The notes: generated from the letters alone by a model not told the origin. A stretch of DNA of 11,818 nt from an uncultured Lachnospiraceae bacterium (GCA_945787485.1 CALZHV010000055.1:1-11818), one strand, 5' to 3'; positions 1 to 7,419 are shown, counted from the stretch's first letter. Program-made: numbers and translations.

Positions 1-200
1 AAGAACCGGCGGTCGCAAATGTCCCTTTTGAATACGTTATCGAAAGTGGAAGCTGAGAATAGGCACAAAAATTTAATGAAAGCTTGAAAAGATTATGTAA
101 ATATGGTAGGTTTAGTTTTGTATGTATTATAAAATACAACCCTCGTAAACACTTTGGTTTGAATAGGTGTGGGTTTTATTCAGAGAGCAGGTAAATTAAG
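1..200. other. Left-edge region upstream of mnmG, no identified gene
   Basis: I see no recognisable gene here. The first ~56 bases are richer in GC than the rest. One + frame is open from the edge to a TGA at 54-56 (residues ending PFEYVIESGS), and another is open to a TGA at 85-87; either could be the tail of an upstream gene, but I recognise neither. The usual mnmG neighbour, mnmE, ends in a conserved FCIGK-type C-terminus, and I do not see that. Around 139-176 an AACCC/GGGTT plus ACAC/GTGT pairing could form an imperfect hairpin, but no good T-run follows. A TATTATAAAAT stretch near 125-135 could be the -10 of an mnmG promoter, with no convincing -35. Confidence 0.3.
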
Positions 201-2102
201 ATGAAATGTAATTGTATTGAAGAACATTATGATGTAGTCATCGTAGGTGCAGGTCATGCCGGATGTGAGGCCGCTCTTGCAAGTGCAAGACTTGGAATGA
301 ATACGATATTATTTACAATAAGCATGGACAGTGTTGCAATGATGCCATGTAATCCCAATATAGGTGGAAGCTCTAAGGGTCATCTTGTAAGAGAAATAGA
401 TGCCCTGGGTGGAGAAATGGGAAAAAATATAGATAAGACTTATATTCAATCTAAAATGTTAAATGTTTCTAAAGGTCCTGCTGTTCATTCATTAAGGGCA
501 CAGGCAGATAAAGTAGAATATACAAAACAAATGAGACTTACTCTTCAAAACACTGAAAATCTTACTCTAAGACAGGCAGAAGTATCTGAATTATTGTATG
601 AGATAAATGAAAAAGGAAAAAAAGCAGTAAAGGGTGTAAAGACGTTTTCCGGAGCAACATATTACGCAAAGGCAGTTGTATTATGTACCGGAACATACCT
701 TAAAGCAAGATGTATATATGGTGACGTTGTAAATAATACCGGTCCAAACGGATTGATGGCGGCAAATCATTTGTCGGATTCTATGTCGCAAACCGGTATT
801 GAAATAAGAAGGTTTAAAACGGGAACACCGGCGAGACTTGATAAAAAAACAATTGATTTTTCAAAAATGGAAGAACAAAAAGGTGATGAAAATATTGTTC
901 CTTTTTCTTTTACAAATACAAAAGAAGATATTGAAAGAGAACAGATTTCCTGTTGGCTGACATATACAAATGAAGAAACTCATCAGATTATCAAGGATAA
1001 TATAGACAGATCACCACTTTTTTCAGGATTTATAGAGGGAACAGGTCCAAGATATTGTCCTTCAATTGAAGATAAGGTAATGAAATTCCCTGATAAGAAC
1101 AGACATCAATTGTTTATTGAGCCGGAAGGTGAATTTACAAATGAAATGTATATGGGAGGTATGTCATCTTCTCTTCCGGAGGACGTTCAATATGCAATGA
1201 TTCATACAGTGCCGGGACTGGAAAATGTAAAAATTGTAAGAAATGCATATGCAATTGAATACGATTGCATAAATGCCATTAATTTAAATGCAAATCTTGA
1301 ATTTAAGGAAATTGATGGACTTTTTTCCGCAGGTCAGATAAACGGCAGCTCAGGATATGAGGAAGCTGCTGCGCAAGGAATTATGGCAGGAATAAATGCA
1401 GCCAGGAAGCTTCAAGGAAAAGAGTCTATTGTATTAGACAGATCACAGGCATATATAGGTGTTTTAATTGATGATCTTGTTACAAAAGAAACTCAGGAAC
1501 CATATCGTATGATGACCTCAAGAGCTGAATATAGATTATTATTAAGACAGGATAATGCTGATTTAAGATTAACTGATATAGGTTATGAAATAGGACTTAT
1601 TGATAAGGAAAGGTACGAAAAATTCCAAAATAAGAGAAATAATATAAATAAAGAAATTGAAAGACTAAAAGAAACAACTGTAGGTGCTAATAAAAAAGTA
1701 CAGGAATTTCTGGCACAGCATGGAAGTACTTCTCTAAAAACAGCAGCATCTCTTGCTGAGTTAATCAGAAGACCTGAGCTAAGTTATGATGCAATTGAAG
1801 AATTAGATGATGAAAGAGCTAATCTTCCTGAACTGACGGTTGAAGAAAAACAGCAGGTTGAGATTGCAATTAAATATGAAGGATATATTTCAAGGCAAAA
1901 ACAACAGGTTGAACATTTTGCAAAGCTTGAAAAGAAGTTAATTCCTGCTGACATTGATTATGATGATGTATCAAATTTGAGAAAAGAAGCAAGGCAGAAA
2001 TTAAAAGCAATTAAACCTGCTTCTTTAGGTCAGGCTTCAAGAATATCCGGAGTTTCACCGGCAGATATATCAGTTTTAATGATTTATTTAAGCATAAGAT
2101 AA
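201..2102 (+). CDS. mnmG: tRNA uridine-5-carboxymethylaminomethyl modification enzyme MnmG (GidA)
   Basis: This is the FAD-binding partner of MnmE. Together they install the (carboxymethyl)aminomethyl group on C5 of wobble uridine-34 in a set of tRNAs, in the cytoplasm. At 633 aa it has the usual family length. The N-terminal Rossmann dinucleotide-binding motif GAGHAG lies at residues 16-21. It is followed by CNPNIGGSSKGHLVREIDALGG, by the first GidA signature GPRYCPSIEDK (282-292), and by the second signature beginning AGQINGSSGYEEAAAQG (from 377). The MTSRAEYRLLLRQDNADLRLT block and the C-terminal helical MnmE-binding domain (YEGYISRQ to SGVSPADISVLMIYL) are intact. The ATG is preceded by a modest AGCAGG-type ribosome binding site about ten bases upstream and leaves a normal N-terminus. 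mnmE is not visible upstream, although the two are commonly adjacent. The stop codon runs straight into the minisatellite. Confidence 0.98.
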   Translation: MKCNCIEEHYDVVIVGAGHAGCEAALASARLGMNTILFTISMDSVAMMPCNPNIGGSSKGHLVREIDALGGEMGKNIDKTYIQSKMLNVSKGPAVHSLRAQADKVEYTKQMRLTLQNTENLTLRQAEVSELLYEINEKGKKAVKGVKTFSGATYYAKAVVLCTGTYLKARCIYGDVVNNTGPNGLMAANHLSDSMSQTGIEIRRFKTGTPARLDKKTIDFSKMEEQKGDENIVPFSFTNTKEDIEREQISCWLTYTNEETHQIIKDNIDRSPLFSGFIEGTGPRYCPSIEDKVMKFPDKNRHQLFIEPEGEFTNEMYMGGMSSSLPEDVQYAMIHTVPGLENVKIVRNAYAIEYDCINAINLNANLEFKEIDGLFSAGQINGSSGYEEAAAQGIMAGINAARKLQGKESIVLDRSQAYIGVLIDDLVTKETQEPYRMMTSRAEYRLLLRQDNADLRLTDIGYEIGLIDKERYEKFQNKRNNINKEIERLKETTVGANKKVQEFLAQHGSTSLKTAASLAELIRRPELSYDAIEELDDERANLPELTVEEKQQVEIAIKYEGYISRQKQQVEHFAKLEKKLIPADIDYDDVSNLRKEARQKLKAIKPASLGQASRISGVSPADISVLMIYLSIR

Positions 2103-2217
2103 AATAAACATAAATATAAGCAAACATAAATTTAAATAAACATAAATTTAAATAAACATAAGCAAACATAAATTTAAATAAACATAAGCAAACATAAATT
2201 TAAATAAACATAAGCAT
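2103..2217 (+). repeat. AT-rich tandem repeat (26-bp minisatellite) between mnmG and rsmG
   Basis: The array begins immediately after the mnmG stop codon. Two identical consecutive 26-bp units lie at 2150-2175 and 2176-2201, followed by a 16-bp partial unit at 2202-2217. Before them are a 16-bp short unit at 2134-2149 and a diverged unit at 2103-2133. Each 26-bp unit is itself built from AAACATAAGC followed by AAACATAAATTTAAAT. The core AAACATAA occurs eight times, starting at 2106, 2122, 2138, 2154, 2164, 2180, 2190 and 2206. The array is nearly all A/T and non-coding. The pattern suggests growth by slippage or unequal exchange, and copy number may vary between strains. It contains no spacers, so it is not a CRISPR array. 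Confidence 0.93.
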
Positions 2218-2265
2218 AATTCTTTTAGAATATTAAATTCAATATAAAATGAGACGGTTTAAATA

Positions 2266-2991
2266 ATGAAAAAATTAAATGATTATTATATGTCTGTAAC
2301 AGGCAGAGAATTAACAAAAAAACAAATAGAACAATTTGAAAAATATTATGAATTATTAGTCGAAACGAATAAGGTAATGAATCTTACTGCTATTACAGAT
2401 AAGGATGAGGTTATTTTAAAGCATTTTATTGACAGTCTGGCAATACAAAATTATGTAGATTTTACATCAAAAAAGTTTAATGTAATAGACATCGGAACGG
2501 GTGCAGGATTTCCCGGTATTCCGCTCAAAATCGCATTTCCACAGTTAGATATTACGTTGTTTGATTCATTAAATAAAAGAATCAAATTTTTACAGAATGT
2601 AATAGATGAACTTGACTTAAATAACGGTGAAGGAAAATGCGAAGCTATTCATGGACGAGCTGAAGAGGCGGGAAAAAACATTTTATATCGTGAAAAATAT
2701 GATTATGTTGTTTCACGAGCGGTAGCAAATATGGCAGTTTTGTCAGAATACTGCATTCCTTTCACAAAGATTGGAGGATTATTTATTCCATATAAATCAG
2801 GAGAAATTGATGAGGAATTAAGTAATTCAAAAAAAGCAATCAACATATTAGGCGGAAAGTATGTTGAAACTAAGAAATTAGTACTGCCTGATTCAGATAT
2901 AAAAAGAAGCTTTGTTATTGTAAAGAAAATAAAAAATACGCCGAAGGCGTATCCAAGAAAAGCCGGAACAGCAAGCAAACAGCCCCTTTAA
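2266..2991 (+). CDS. rsmG: 16S rRNA (guanine-527-N7)-methyltransferase RsmG (GidB)
   Basis: This enzyme uses S-adenosylmethionine to methylate N7 of G527 in the 530 loop of 16S rRNA; loss of the enzyme is known to give low-level streptomycin resistance. The 241-aa length is normal. Visible motifs are MNLTAI (38-43), the SAM-binding loop DIGTGAGFPGIPL (75-87), the acidic D100 after the next strand, SRAVA (150-154), and the C-terminal YPRKAGTASKQPL (229-241), which matches the family's YPRKAGTPxKxPL ending. The ATG has only a weak ribosome binding site (GAGACGG, about nine bases upstream). A TATAAA at 2243-2248 might serve as a local -10, but its -35 is poor, so cotranscription with mnmG through the minisatellite is also possible. 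The last codons overlap two hairpins, and the gene ends exactly where the convergent exonuclease gene ends. Confidence 0.97.
   Translation: MKKLNDYYMSVTGRELTKKQIEQFEKYYELLVETNKVMNLTAITDKDEVILKHFIDSLAIQNYVDFTSKKFNVIDIGTGAGFPGIPLKIAFPQLDITLFDSLNKRIKFLQNVIDELDLNNGEGKCEAIHGRAEEAGKNILYREKYDYVVSRAVANMAVLSEYCIPFTKIGGLFIPYKSGEIDEELSNSKKAINILGGKYVETKKLVLPDSDIKRSFVIVKKIKNTPKAYPRKAGTASKQPL
2936..2952 (-). terminator. Intrinsic terminator of the leftward genes, inside the 3' end of rsmG
   Basis: Read on the - strand, this is a perfect 7-bp stem ATACGCC/GGCGTAT around a TTC triloop. It is followed directly by a T-run (+ strand A-run at 2925-2935, one interruption). That is a textbook Rho-independent terminator for transcripts arriving from the exonuclease gene, 40-56 bases beyond its stop codon. 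On the + strand the same bases encode the conserved KAYPRKAG region of RsmG, so one stretch serves both purposes. Confidence 0.8.
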
Positions 2992-3006
2992 TTAAAGGGG
3001 CTGTTT
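2977..3006. terminator. 30-bp perfect palindrome, likely terminator of rsmG, shared by two convergent stops
   Basis: A perfect 30-bp inverted repeat runs from AAACAGCCCCTTTAA to its complement, centred between 2991 and 2992. The + strand transcript would form a GC-core stem (CAGCCCC/GGGGCTG) followed by T-rich sequence (3003-3016), giving a good rsmG terminator. On the - strand the following tract is only TTTG, so leftward termination probably depends more on the hairpin at 2936-2952. Both TAA stops (2989-2991 on +, 2992-2994 on -) lie in the loop-proximal part. Confidence 0.85.
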
Positions 3007-3963
3007 TACTTTTATTTTATCATGTCTCTTAATCAATCTTTTTTCTCTCAATTCATTTTGACGCTCTTTTACTTTTTCTAAACCTTTTCTATCCGAAGGA
3101 GACATTGTCTTTATTGCGAATAATTTACCATTCTTTGTCTGTTTAACTTTTATTTTTCCAACTACATAACCATGATACCAGCATTTACCGACACAAGTAT
3201 AAGACGTCGGTGTATTAGAAAACCATTTGATTTTCTTGTTTGCTTTTTTTCCACATTTGTAACACATTATGGAAGAAAAGTCTTTATCGTCTAATATTTC
3301 TCTCTTGTCACTGTACTCATGTGAGATGTGTTCCAAATATTTTTTATGAAATGTAATAATTTCATCTTCTTTTTTCTTTGGATTATTGTATGTATCAAAG
3401 CAATACAAATCATCTACATCTTTAGGCTTCATTTTGCCAAATACGAGGCTTGTGTAGTATGCGTCATTTACTGCACTGTGATAAGGTCTATTTTCATCAA
3501 AGGAAATATTCAGATTTTCAACTGCTTTTTCTAATTTGACAATTAAATGCTCCTGATCAATTAAATTTGCATAAATCTGTTGAATGTTATAAAACTTCAA
3601 CGGAGATACCAGAGGCTTCATGTGATAATATTCCATGTTCATCTGAAGGTAATGCAAATCCATACTTCCCCAGGAACAAAATGTATAATCTTGCCCACAC
3701 CATTTCAAAAATTCTCTACAGACCATATCGAAAGGTCTTCCGTTTCGTAATTCCTGTTCGTCATAGTTTAATATGCTTTTCACGTGGGGCTGAAGTTTTT
3801 TATACAACCTAGGTTTTATCAGACTTTGATATTCATCTATTATATTGTACTTACTGTCAAGCTTTACTGCTCCAATTTCAATAATCTCAAATGGCATTCT
3901 TGCATCTTCCCACTCGCGAGTCATACTCTGATTCCATTCGAGATCGAAAACAATGTAATTCAT
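2992..3963 (-). CDS. DEDDh-family 3'-5' exonuclease domain protein with C-terminal cysteine-rich tail
   Basis: The first ~180 residues form a DnaQ-like (DEDDh) 3'-5' exonuclease fold of the KapD / ERI-1 exonuclease type. The catalytic set is complete: FDLEWNQ gives D7 and E9 (Exo I), CSWGSMDLHYL gives D102 (Exo II), and YHSAVNDAYY gives H162 and D167 (Exo III). The substrate (RNA or DNA 3' ends) cannot be told from sequence. Residues 234-261 carry C234-x2-C237 and C257-x3-C261, a possible zinc-binding knuckle, followed by a very basic tail (many K/R, 262-323) that could bind nucleic acid. The start is ATG with a weak GGTAAG upstream. It lies 20 bp after the coiled-coil gene, so the two are probably cotranscribed. 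The final KQPL is encoded by the shared palindrome. The exonuclease assignment is firm; the biological role is unknown. Confidence 0.88.
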   Translation of the reverse strand: MNYIVFDLEWNQSMTREWEDARMPFEIIEIGAVKLDSKYNIIDEYQSLIKPRLYKKLQPHVKSILNYDEQELRNGRPFDMVCREFLKWCGQDYTFCSWGSMDLHYLQMNMEYYHMKPLVSPLKFYNIQQIYANLIDQEHLIVKLEKAVENLNISFDENRPYHSAVNDAYYTSLVFGKMKPKDVDDLYCFDTYNNPKKKEDEIITFHKKYLEHISHEYSDKREILDDKDFSSIMCYKCGKKANKKIKWFSNTPTSYTCVGKCWYHGYVVGKIKVKQTKNGKLFAIKTMSPSDRKGLEKVKERQNELREKRLIKRHDKIKVKQPL

Positions 3964-3983
3964 AAATTATCTTACCGGATTAA

Positions 3984-4583
3984 TTATTTAGCATTTGATT
4001 TCATAACTCTTAAATGAGAATAGTCATTAGATGAGTTTATTTTGCCATTCCTTTCCTCAAGTTCTTTACATATGTCATTCATAATTTCAATTGCTTCACT
4101 CTGTGATTTAGCATTAGAAGTAGCCATTTGTGCAATTAAAACAGCAAGTCGTTCATTGCTGTTAACGATTTTTGTTGTATTGTCAGAGTCTTTTTTGATT
4201 TGAAGCTTAGTCATAAGCTTCTCCTGTTCAATAAGATCTTCGTATAATTTTGAATTTTCTTCTTTAAGTTCAATAACAATGTCTAACAGAGCAGACATAC
4301 TCTGTGACCTTGCAACTTCCTCTCTTTTTGCAACAGAATAAATACCCTTTTCGACTTTTGTCAACTCATTTTGCTTGTCAATAGAGATAGTTGCAATTTC
4401 ATCAACCTTAGATAATATTCCATCAACGAGGAAATATGTGTCCACAATTACAATGAGCGATAAAGCAATTATTAATTCTATATTAGACGGTGCGGCAATT
4501 ATAAGATATAAATCTATTATTAAAGCAGCAATAAATGCAACAGCACTGATTGTTAACGTTGATTGTGACTTATGCTTTTTCAT
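3984..4583 (-). CDS. Hypothetical membrane-anchored coiled-coil protein
   Basis: I do not recognise a named family. The 199-aa product begins MKKHKSQ, a short positively charged stretch. Two hydrophobic segments follow (about residues 10-30 and 37-58), separated by the short polar turn APSNIE, consistent with a hairpin of two membrane helices and both ends inside. The rest is cytoplasmic and rich in E, K, Q, S and L, with long helical stretches (60-130, then 140-178) likely to form coiled coils. No catalytic motif is visible. The start is secure: AGGAGG lies six bases before the ATG. It is followed after 20 bp by the exonuclease gene and is preceded by an extended -10 promoter, so the pair may form a small transcription unit. 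A role in organising a membrane-associated complex is only a guess. Confidence 0.75.
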   Translation of the reverse strand: MKKHKSQSTLTISAVAFIAALIIDLYLIIAAPSNIELIIALSLIVIVDTYFLVDGILSKVDEIATISIDKQNELTKVEKGIYSVAKREEVARSQSMSALLDIVIELKEENSKLYEDLIEQEKLMTKLQIKKDSDNTTKIVNSNERLAVLIAQMATSNAKSQSEAIEIMNDICKELEERNGKINSSNDYSHLRVMKSNAK

Positions 4584-4618
4584 ATTATCCTCCTTAAATT
4601 TGATAAATATTTTACAAA

Positions 4619-4627
4619 ATTATAACA
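4619..4627 (-). promoter_or_regulatory. Extended -10 promoter for the coiled-coil / exonuclease pair
   Basis: The - strand reads TGTTATAAT, a perfect TGnTATAAT extended -10 element, 36 bases upstream of the start codon at 4583. No good TTGACA lies 16-18 bases further upstream, which is tolerated by extended -10 promoters. It sits in the 120-bp AT-rich gap after the pyrophosphatase gene. Confidence 0.5.
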
Positions 4628-4660
4628 TAATAATAATAAAAAGACTACACATAAATAAGT

Positions 4661-4687
4661 AATGATAAATTACCGAATGATAAATTA
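4661..4687. repeat. 12-bp direct repeat
   Basis: AATGATAAATTA occurs twice, at 4661-4672 and 4676-4687, separated by CCG. It lies between the pyrophosphatase stop and the extended -10 promoter. It could be a simple slippage product or a paired binding site for a regulator; nothing in the sequence decides between these. Confidence 0.6.
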
Positions 4688-4703
4688 TAAATTTCTTTAA
4701 TAA

Positions 4704-6362
4704 TTAATCTAAAGATGTGTTCATTAAAATTGGAATTACCTGTTTTTTTCTGGAAACGACATTTGGTAAAACAACTGAATTGTCAGTTATATTCTCCAAA
4801 GGAATTTTAAATGATTTTGAAACAACAATTTCTGCATCTTTTCCATAAAATAGTAATTCTGTATTTTCATAAAAAATATTAGTAAGCATAAAGAAAAGCA
4901 TATCAGTTTCATTTTTATCATAAATAGATTCCATGTACTTGAGCATTCTAGGCTTAAGCATATCTAACATATCTCCCGAAAGGGATGAAATCTGTCCTAT
5001 ACCATATTTTTTATCATCGTTAGTGAACACTTTATAATCCTGCTTAAAGATAGCCTCATCAGTTTTATTTTGGAGATTGCTTCCGGCATTAAACATGGAG
5101 ATTGCAAATAGTTCAATGTTGATGTTTGCAATTTTTGCAAGCTCCTGGCAGGCTGCTTCATCGATAGGTGTGCATGTTGGTGAACGGAACATTAATGTAT
5201 CTGAAATAATGGATGCACAAAGAAGAGAAGCAATCTGCTTTGGTATCTCGACGTTATTTTCATGAAACATTTGATAAACAATTGTGGCGGTGCATCCGAG
5301 TGGCTGATTTCTAAAATAAATAGGATTCATTGTCTGAATTCCGCCGATACGATGATGATCTATTATTTCTAAAAGAGTTACTTCATCAATTCCGTCAACA
5401 CTTTGAGATCTTTCGTTGTGATCAACAAGTATAACCTTTTTAGGATTTGCATTTAAATAATTTCTTTGTGATAAAAGGCCGACATATTTTCCGTATTCAT
5501 TTAAAATCGGATAATACTGATGTCTTTTTGTTGCAAGAATTTTTCTTATATCTGTAATATAATCTTCTGTAGAAAAAGTAATTAAATTATCTTTTTTCAT
5601 AAAGTAGCCAATAGGAATACTCTGGTTAATAAGTCTTGCAGCAGTATAAGTATCATAAGGTGTGCTTATTATAAAGCATTTTTTCTCCTCGGCTAGCTTG
5701 GTAATTGTCTTTGAAACCTGTGCACCATCACAAATGATAATACACTGCGCTTCCATTTCGATGGCACAAAGCTGTGATTCATATCTGTTTCCTAGAATAA
5801 CAATATCATTTTTGGAAATGTATTGCTCCATCATATCAGGATTTGCAGCTGCAATGAGTACTTTTCCGGATTCTACTGTTTGACTAATGTCACCGACAAG
5901 TAAATCTGCTGACAATGTTTCAACAATATTTTTATATGGAGTGTTAGCTGTTGCAATTATCTCGTTATCATAAACCTCCATATATGTCATGGCAATATCT
6001 TTTACCGTGATAAGGCCCTGAAGATAGCCATATGAATCTACGGATGGAAGTGTTGTTGCATGACTGTCTCTTAATATTTCCCATGCCTGTTTTATTGATA
6101 TTTTGTCAGAAACACCATCAAGATGACGGTATTCAACATCCTTAACCTGAGTAAAAACATTTTCAACATATTCAGGTTCGGAAACACCGAATGTTTTTAG
6201 TATATATTTTGTTTCTGCATTAACATTTCCTGCTCGCATAGGTACATAATTTTGACCTGTTATTGCTTTTTTTAGATATGCATAACAAATTGCTGAGCAT
6301 ATCGAGTCTGTATCAGGATTTTTGTGCCCTATTACATATATTTTTTCATTGTTAGTTGTCAT
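4704..6362 (-). CDS. Manganese-dependent inorganic pyrophosphatase (family II) with CBS and DRTGG regulatory domains
   Basis: This is predicted to hydrolyse pyrophosphate to two phosphates in the cytoplasm. The family II core is split. The N-terminal part carries the DHH-family motif GHKNPDTDS (H13, D17, D19 ligands). It resumes at VDHNE (D314), EIIDHH (D335, H336, H337) and SDTLMF (D388), and ends in a DHHA2 domain containing SRKKQVIP, the substrate-binding signature. Inserted between the two parts are a CBS motif (~70-125), a DRTGG domain (~150-245) and a second CBS motif (~255-305). In known enzymes of this layout these bind adenine nucleotides and diadenosine polyphosphates and control activity. 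I choose the ATG at 6362 (552 aa) over a TTG five codons upstream, because the AAGGGA ribosome binding site lies six bases before the ATG and inside the longer version. The gene follows tRNA-Arg. Confidence 0.93.
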   Translation of the reverse strand: MTTNNEKIYVIGHKNPDTDSICSAICYAYLKKAITGQNYVPMRAGNVNAETKYILKTFGVSEPEYVENVFTQVKDVEYRHLDGVSDKISIKQAWEILRDSHATTLPSVDSYGYLQGLITVKDIAMTYMEVYDNEIIATANTPYKNIVETLSADLLVGDISQTVESGKVLIAAANPDMMEQYISKNDIVILGNRYESQLCAIEMEAQCIIICDGAQVSKTITKLAEEKKCFIISTPYDTYTAARLINQSIPIGYFMKKDNLITFSTEDYITDIRKILATKRHQYYPILNEYGKYVGLLSQRNYLNANPKKVILVDHNERSQSVDGIDEVTLLEIIDHHRIGGIQTMNPIYFRNQPLGCTATIVYQMFHENNVEIPKQIASLLCASIISDTLMFRSPTCTPIDEAACQELAKIANINIELFAISMFNAGSNLQNKTDEAIFKQDYKVFTNDDKKYGIGQISSLSGDMLDMLKPRMLKYMESIYDKNETDMLFFMLTNIFYENTELLFYGKDAEIVVSKSFKIPLENITDNSVVLPNVVSRKKQVIPILMNTSLD

Positions 6363-6368
6363 AAAATG

Positions 6369-6375
6369 TCCCTTC
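6369..6375 (-). promoter_or_regulatory. Ribosome binding site that fixes the pyrophosphatase start
   Basis: The - strand reads GAAGGGA, six bases before the ATG at 6362. The alternative in-frame TTG at 6377 overlaps this element and has no ribosome binding site of its own, so the shorter protein is preferred. Confidence 0.7.
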
Positions 6376-6404
6376 AAATTTAGATTAAATAACTCTATAT
6401 ATAA

Positions 6405-6433
6405 TTACAAGACCCGTAAAACGAGTCTTGTAA
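6405..6433 (-). terminator. Hairpin downstream of tRNA-Arg
   Basis: The 12-bp stem (TTACAAGACTCG on the - strand, with one G-U wobble in the leftward RNA) encloses a 5-base loop. It begins six bases beyond the tRNA discriminator base. The following sequence is AT-rich (TTATATATAG) but lacks a clean T-run, so it may be a weak terminator, a 3' processing barrier for the tRNA precursor, or both. Confidence 0.5.
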
Positions 6434-6439
6434 AATAAA

Positions 6440-6513
6440 TGTTCCCGAGGCGATTCGAACGCCCGACCTACCGCTTAGGAGGCGGTTGCTCTATCCTGCT
6501 GAGCTACGGAAAC
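6440..6513 (-). tRNA. tRNA-Arg(CCT)
   Basis: The 74-nt cloverleaf is complete: a 7-bp acceptor stem (GTTTCCG with CGGGAAC, one T-G wobble), a D arm GCTC/GAGC, an anticodon stem ACCGC/GCGGT with loop CTCCTAA, a variable loop AGGTC, and a T arm GGGCG-TTCGAAT-CGCCT. The anticodon CCT reads the arginine codon AGG. The discriminator base is A, and CCA is not encoded and must be added after transcription. It starts only 12 bases after the stop of the DUF3881-like gene with no promoter between, so it is probably excised from a longer mRNA. Confidence 0.97.
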
Positions 6514-6525
6514 ATATATAAAAGC

Positions 6526-7401
6526 TTAGATTCGAACAAAACCTTGAAGCCAGATTTCACCTCTGAATCGTCTTCCTTCTTTTGGTTCGCCTTGCAAATC
6601 TATGCTGTTTATACATACATTTAATAAAATATCATTAGTTTCAATTAGCAGGTTATAGACTAATTCGTTAGTCACCGAATTGATTATTTCAGTAACCTTT
6701 GCAATGTTTCCTATAACCATGTAATGATCACATTCTACACCACATGGCATGAAGCTTGTGTCAATAATTGAAAGAATATCTTCTGTTTTTACTCTGTTTG
6801 AAATAGATGAATAAGTATCCATTTCATCCAAAGTCAGACTTTCTATTGCGTCTGTGTCACCCTTCTTTGCTTTGGCGAGAAGATTATTTTTAGATGCTTT
6901 GTAATCTCTTTCGTATTTTAATTGTCGTTCGTCTCTCTTTATTCCAAGGAGAATAACACCTTGTGTTGAAAGTGCAGAAAAACGAACCTGTTGTAAATTT
7001 CTGTTTGAATAGTTTAACCACTTAGACTTTGCATAGTCAGCAATATTTTGAAGATAAAAAATTAATGTCATTCCCAAAGTGAAATCTTCACAAATTCCCG
7101 CATATGATTCTTTGTCTGTCTGCTTTTCTATAGAAATATTGTCATATTCTAAAAAATAGTCTCCTCTTATATAAGGATAATAATGTTCAATTGATAAAGA
7201 ATTATTTAAATCATACTCACCAATAAGCGCAATACCAATGCCCTCACCAAAATCCTTCTCAAACTGAATCAAGGAAGTGTCTACGCTGATAGTCGTTACA
7301 ACCTTTCTGTTTGGTGAGCGTAATGTTTCAAGATATATTTTTTCTAATTGTTTTCTTGATTTGTATTTGCTGAAGCCAATGGCTCTTAAATATGAATGCA
7401 T
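6526..7401 (-). CDS. DUF3881-like protein of unknown function
   Basis: The 291-aa product opens MHSYLRAIGFSKYKSRKQLEKIY, which I recognise as the start of a conserved family of ~290-aa Clostridia proteins annotated as DUF3881; this assignment is from memory of the motif. It has no signal peptide, membrane segment or obvious catalytic motif. It looks like a soluble mixed alpha/beta protein with charged central helices (about 155-205) and a C-terminal region ending GRRFRGEIWLQGFVRI. A good ribosome binding site (GGAG, eight bases before the ATG) supports the start. It lies 18 bp after serS and 12 bp before tRNA-Arg on the same strand, so all three probably share a transcript. The linkage to serS and a tRNA hints at a translation-related role, but only by position. 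Confidence 0.8.
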   Translation of the reverse strand: MHSYLRAIGFSKYKSRKQLEKIYLETLRSPNRKVVTTISVDTSLIQFEKDFGEGIGIALIGEYDLNNSLSIEHYYPYIRGDYFLEYDNISIEKQTDKESYAGICEDFTLGMTLIFYLQNIADYAKSKWLNYSNRNLQQVRFSALSTQGVILLGIKRDERQLKYERDYKASKNNLLAKAKKGDTDAIESLTLDEMDTYSSISNRVKTEDILSIIDTSFMPCGVECDHYMVIGNIAKVTEIINSVTNELVYNLLIETNDILLNVCINSIDLQGEPKEGRRFRGEIWLQGFVRI

Positions 7402-7419
7402 TCAATATCTCCAAAATTA

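Noticed and set aside
137..177. Terminator hairpin upstream of mnmG
   Set aside because: The stem is short with a large one-sided bulge and the following sequence is not a clear T-run.
2103..2217. Tandem repeats as a CRISPR array
   Set aside because: Units are directly adjacent with no unique spacers, and no cas genes are in the window.
2703..2978. 91-codon - strand open frame opposite rsmG
   Set aside because: It is the antisense shadow of a well-supported gene, without a ribosome binding site or recognisable protein features.
3776..3791. CACGTG-containing parS-like sequence in the exonuclease gene
   Set aside because: Only about 10 of 16 positions match and the right half-site is lost (GGGG instead of GAAA).
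6363..6377. TTG start five codons upstream for the pyrophosphatase
   Set aside because: The AAGGGA ribosome binding site lies inside that extension and is correctly placed for the ATG at 6362.
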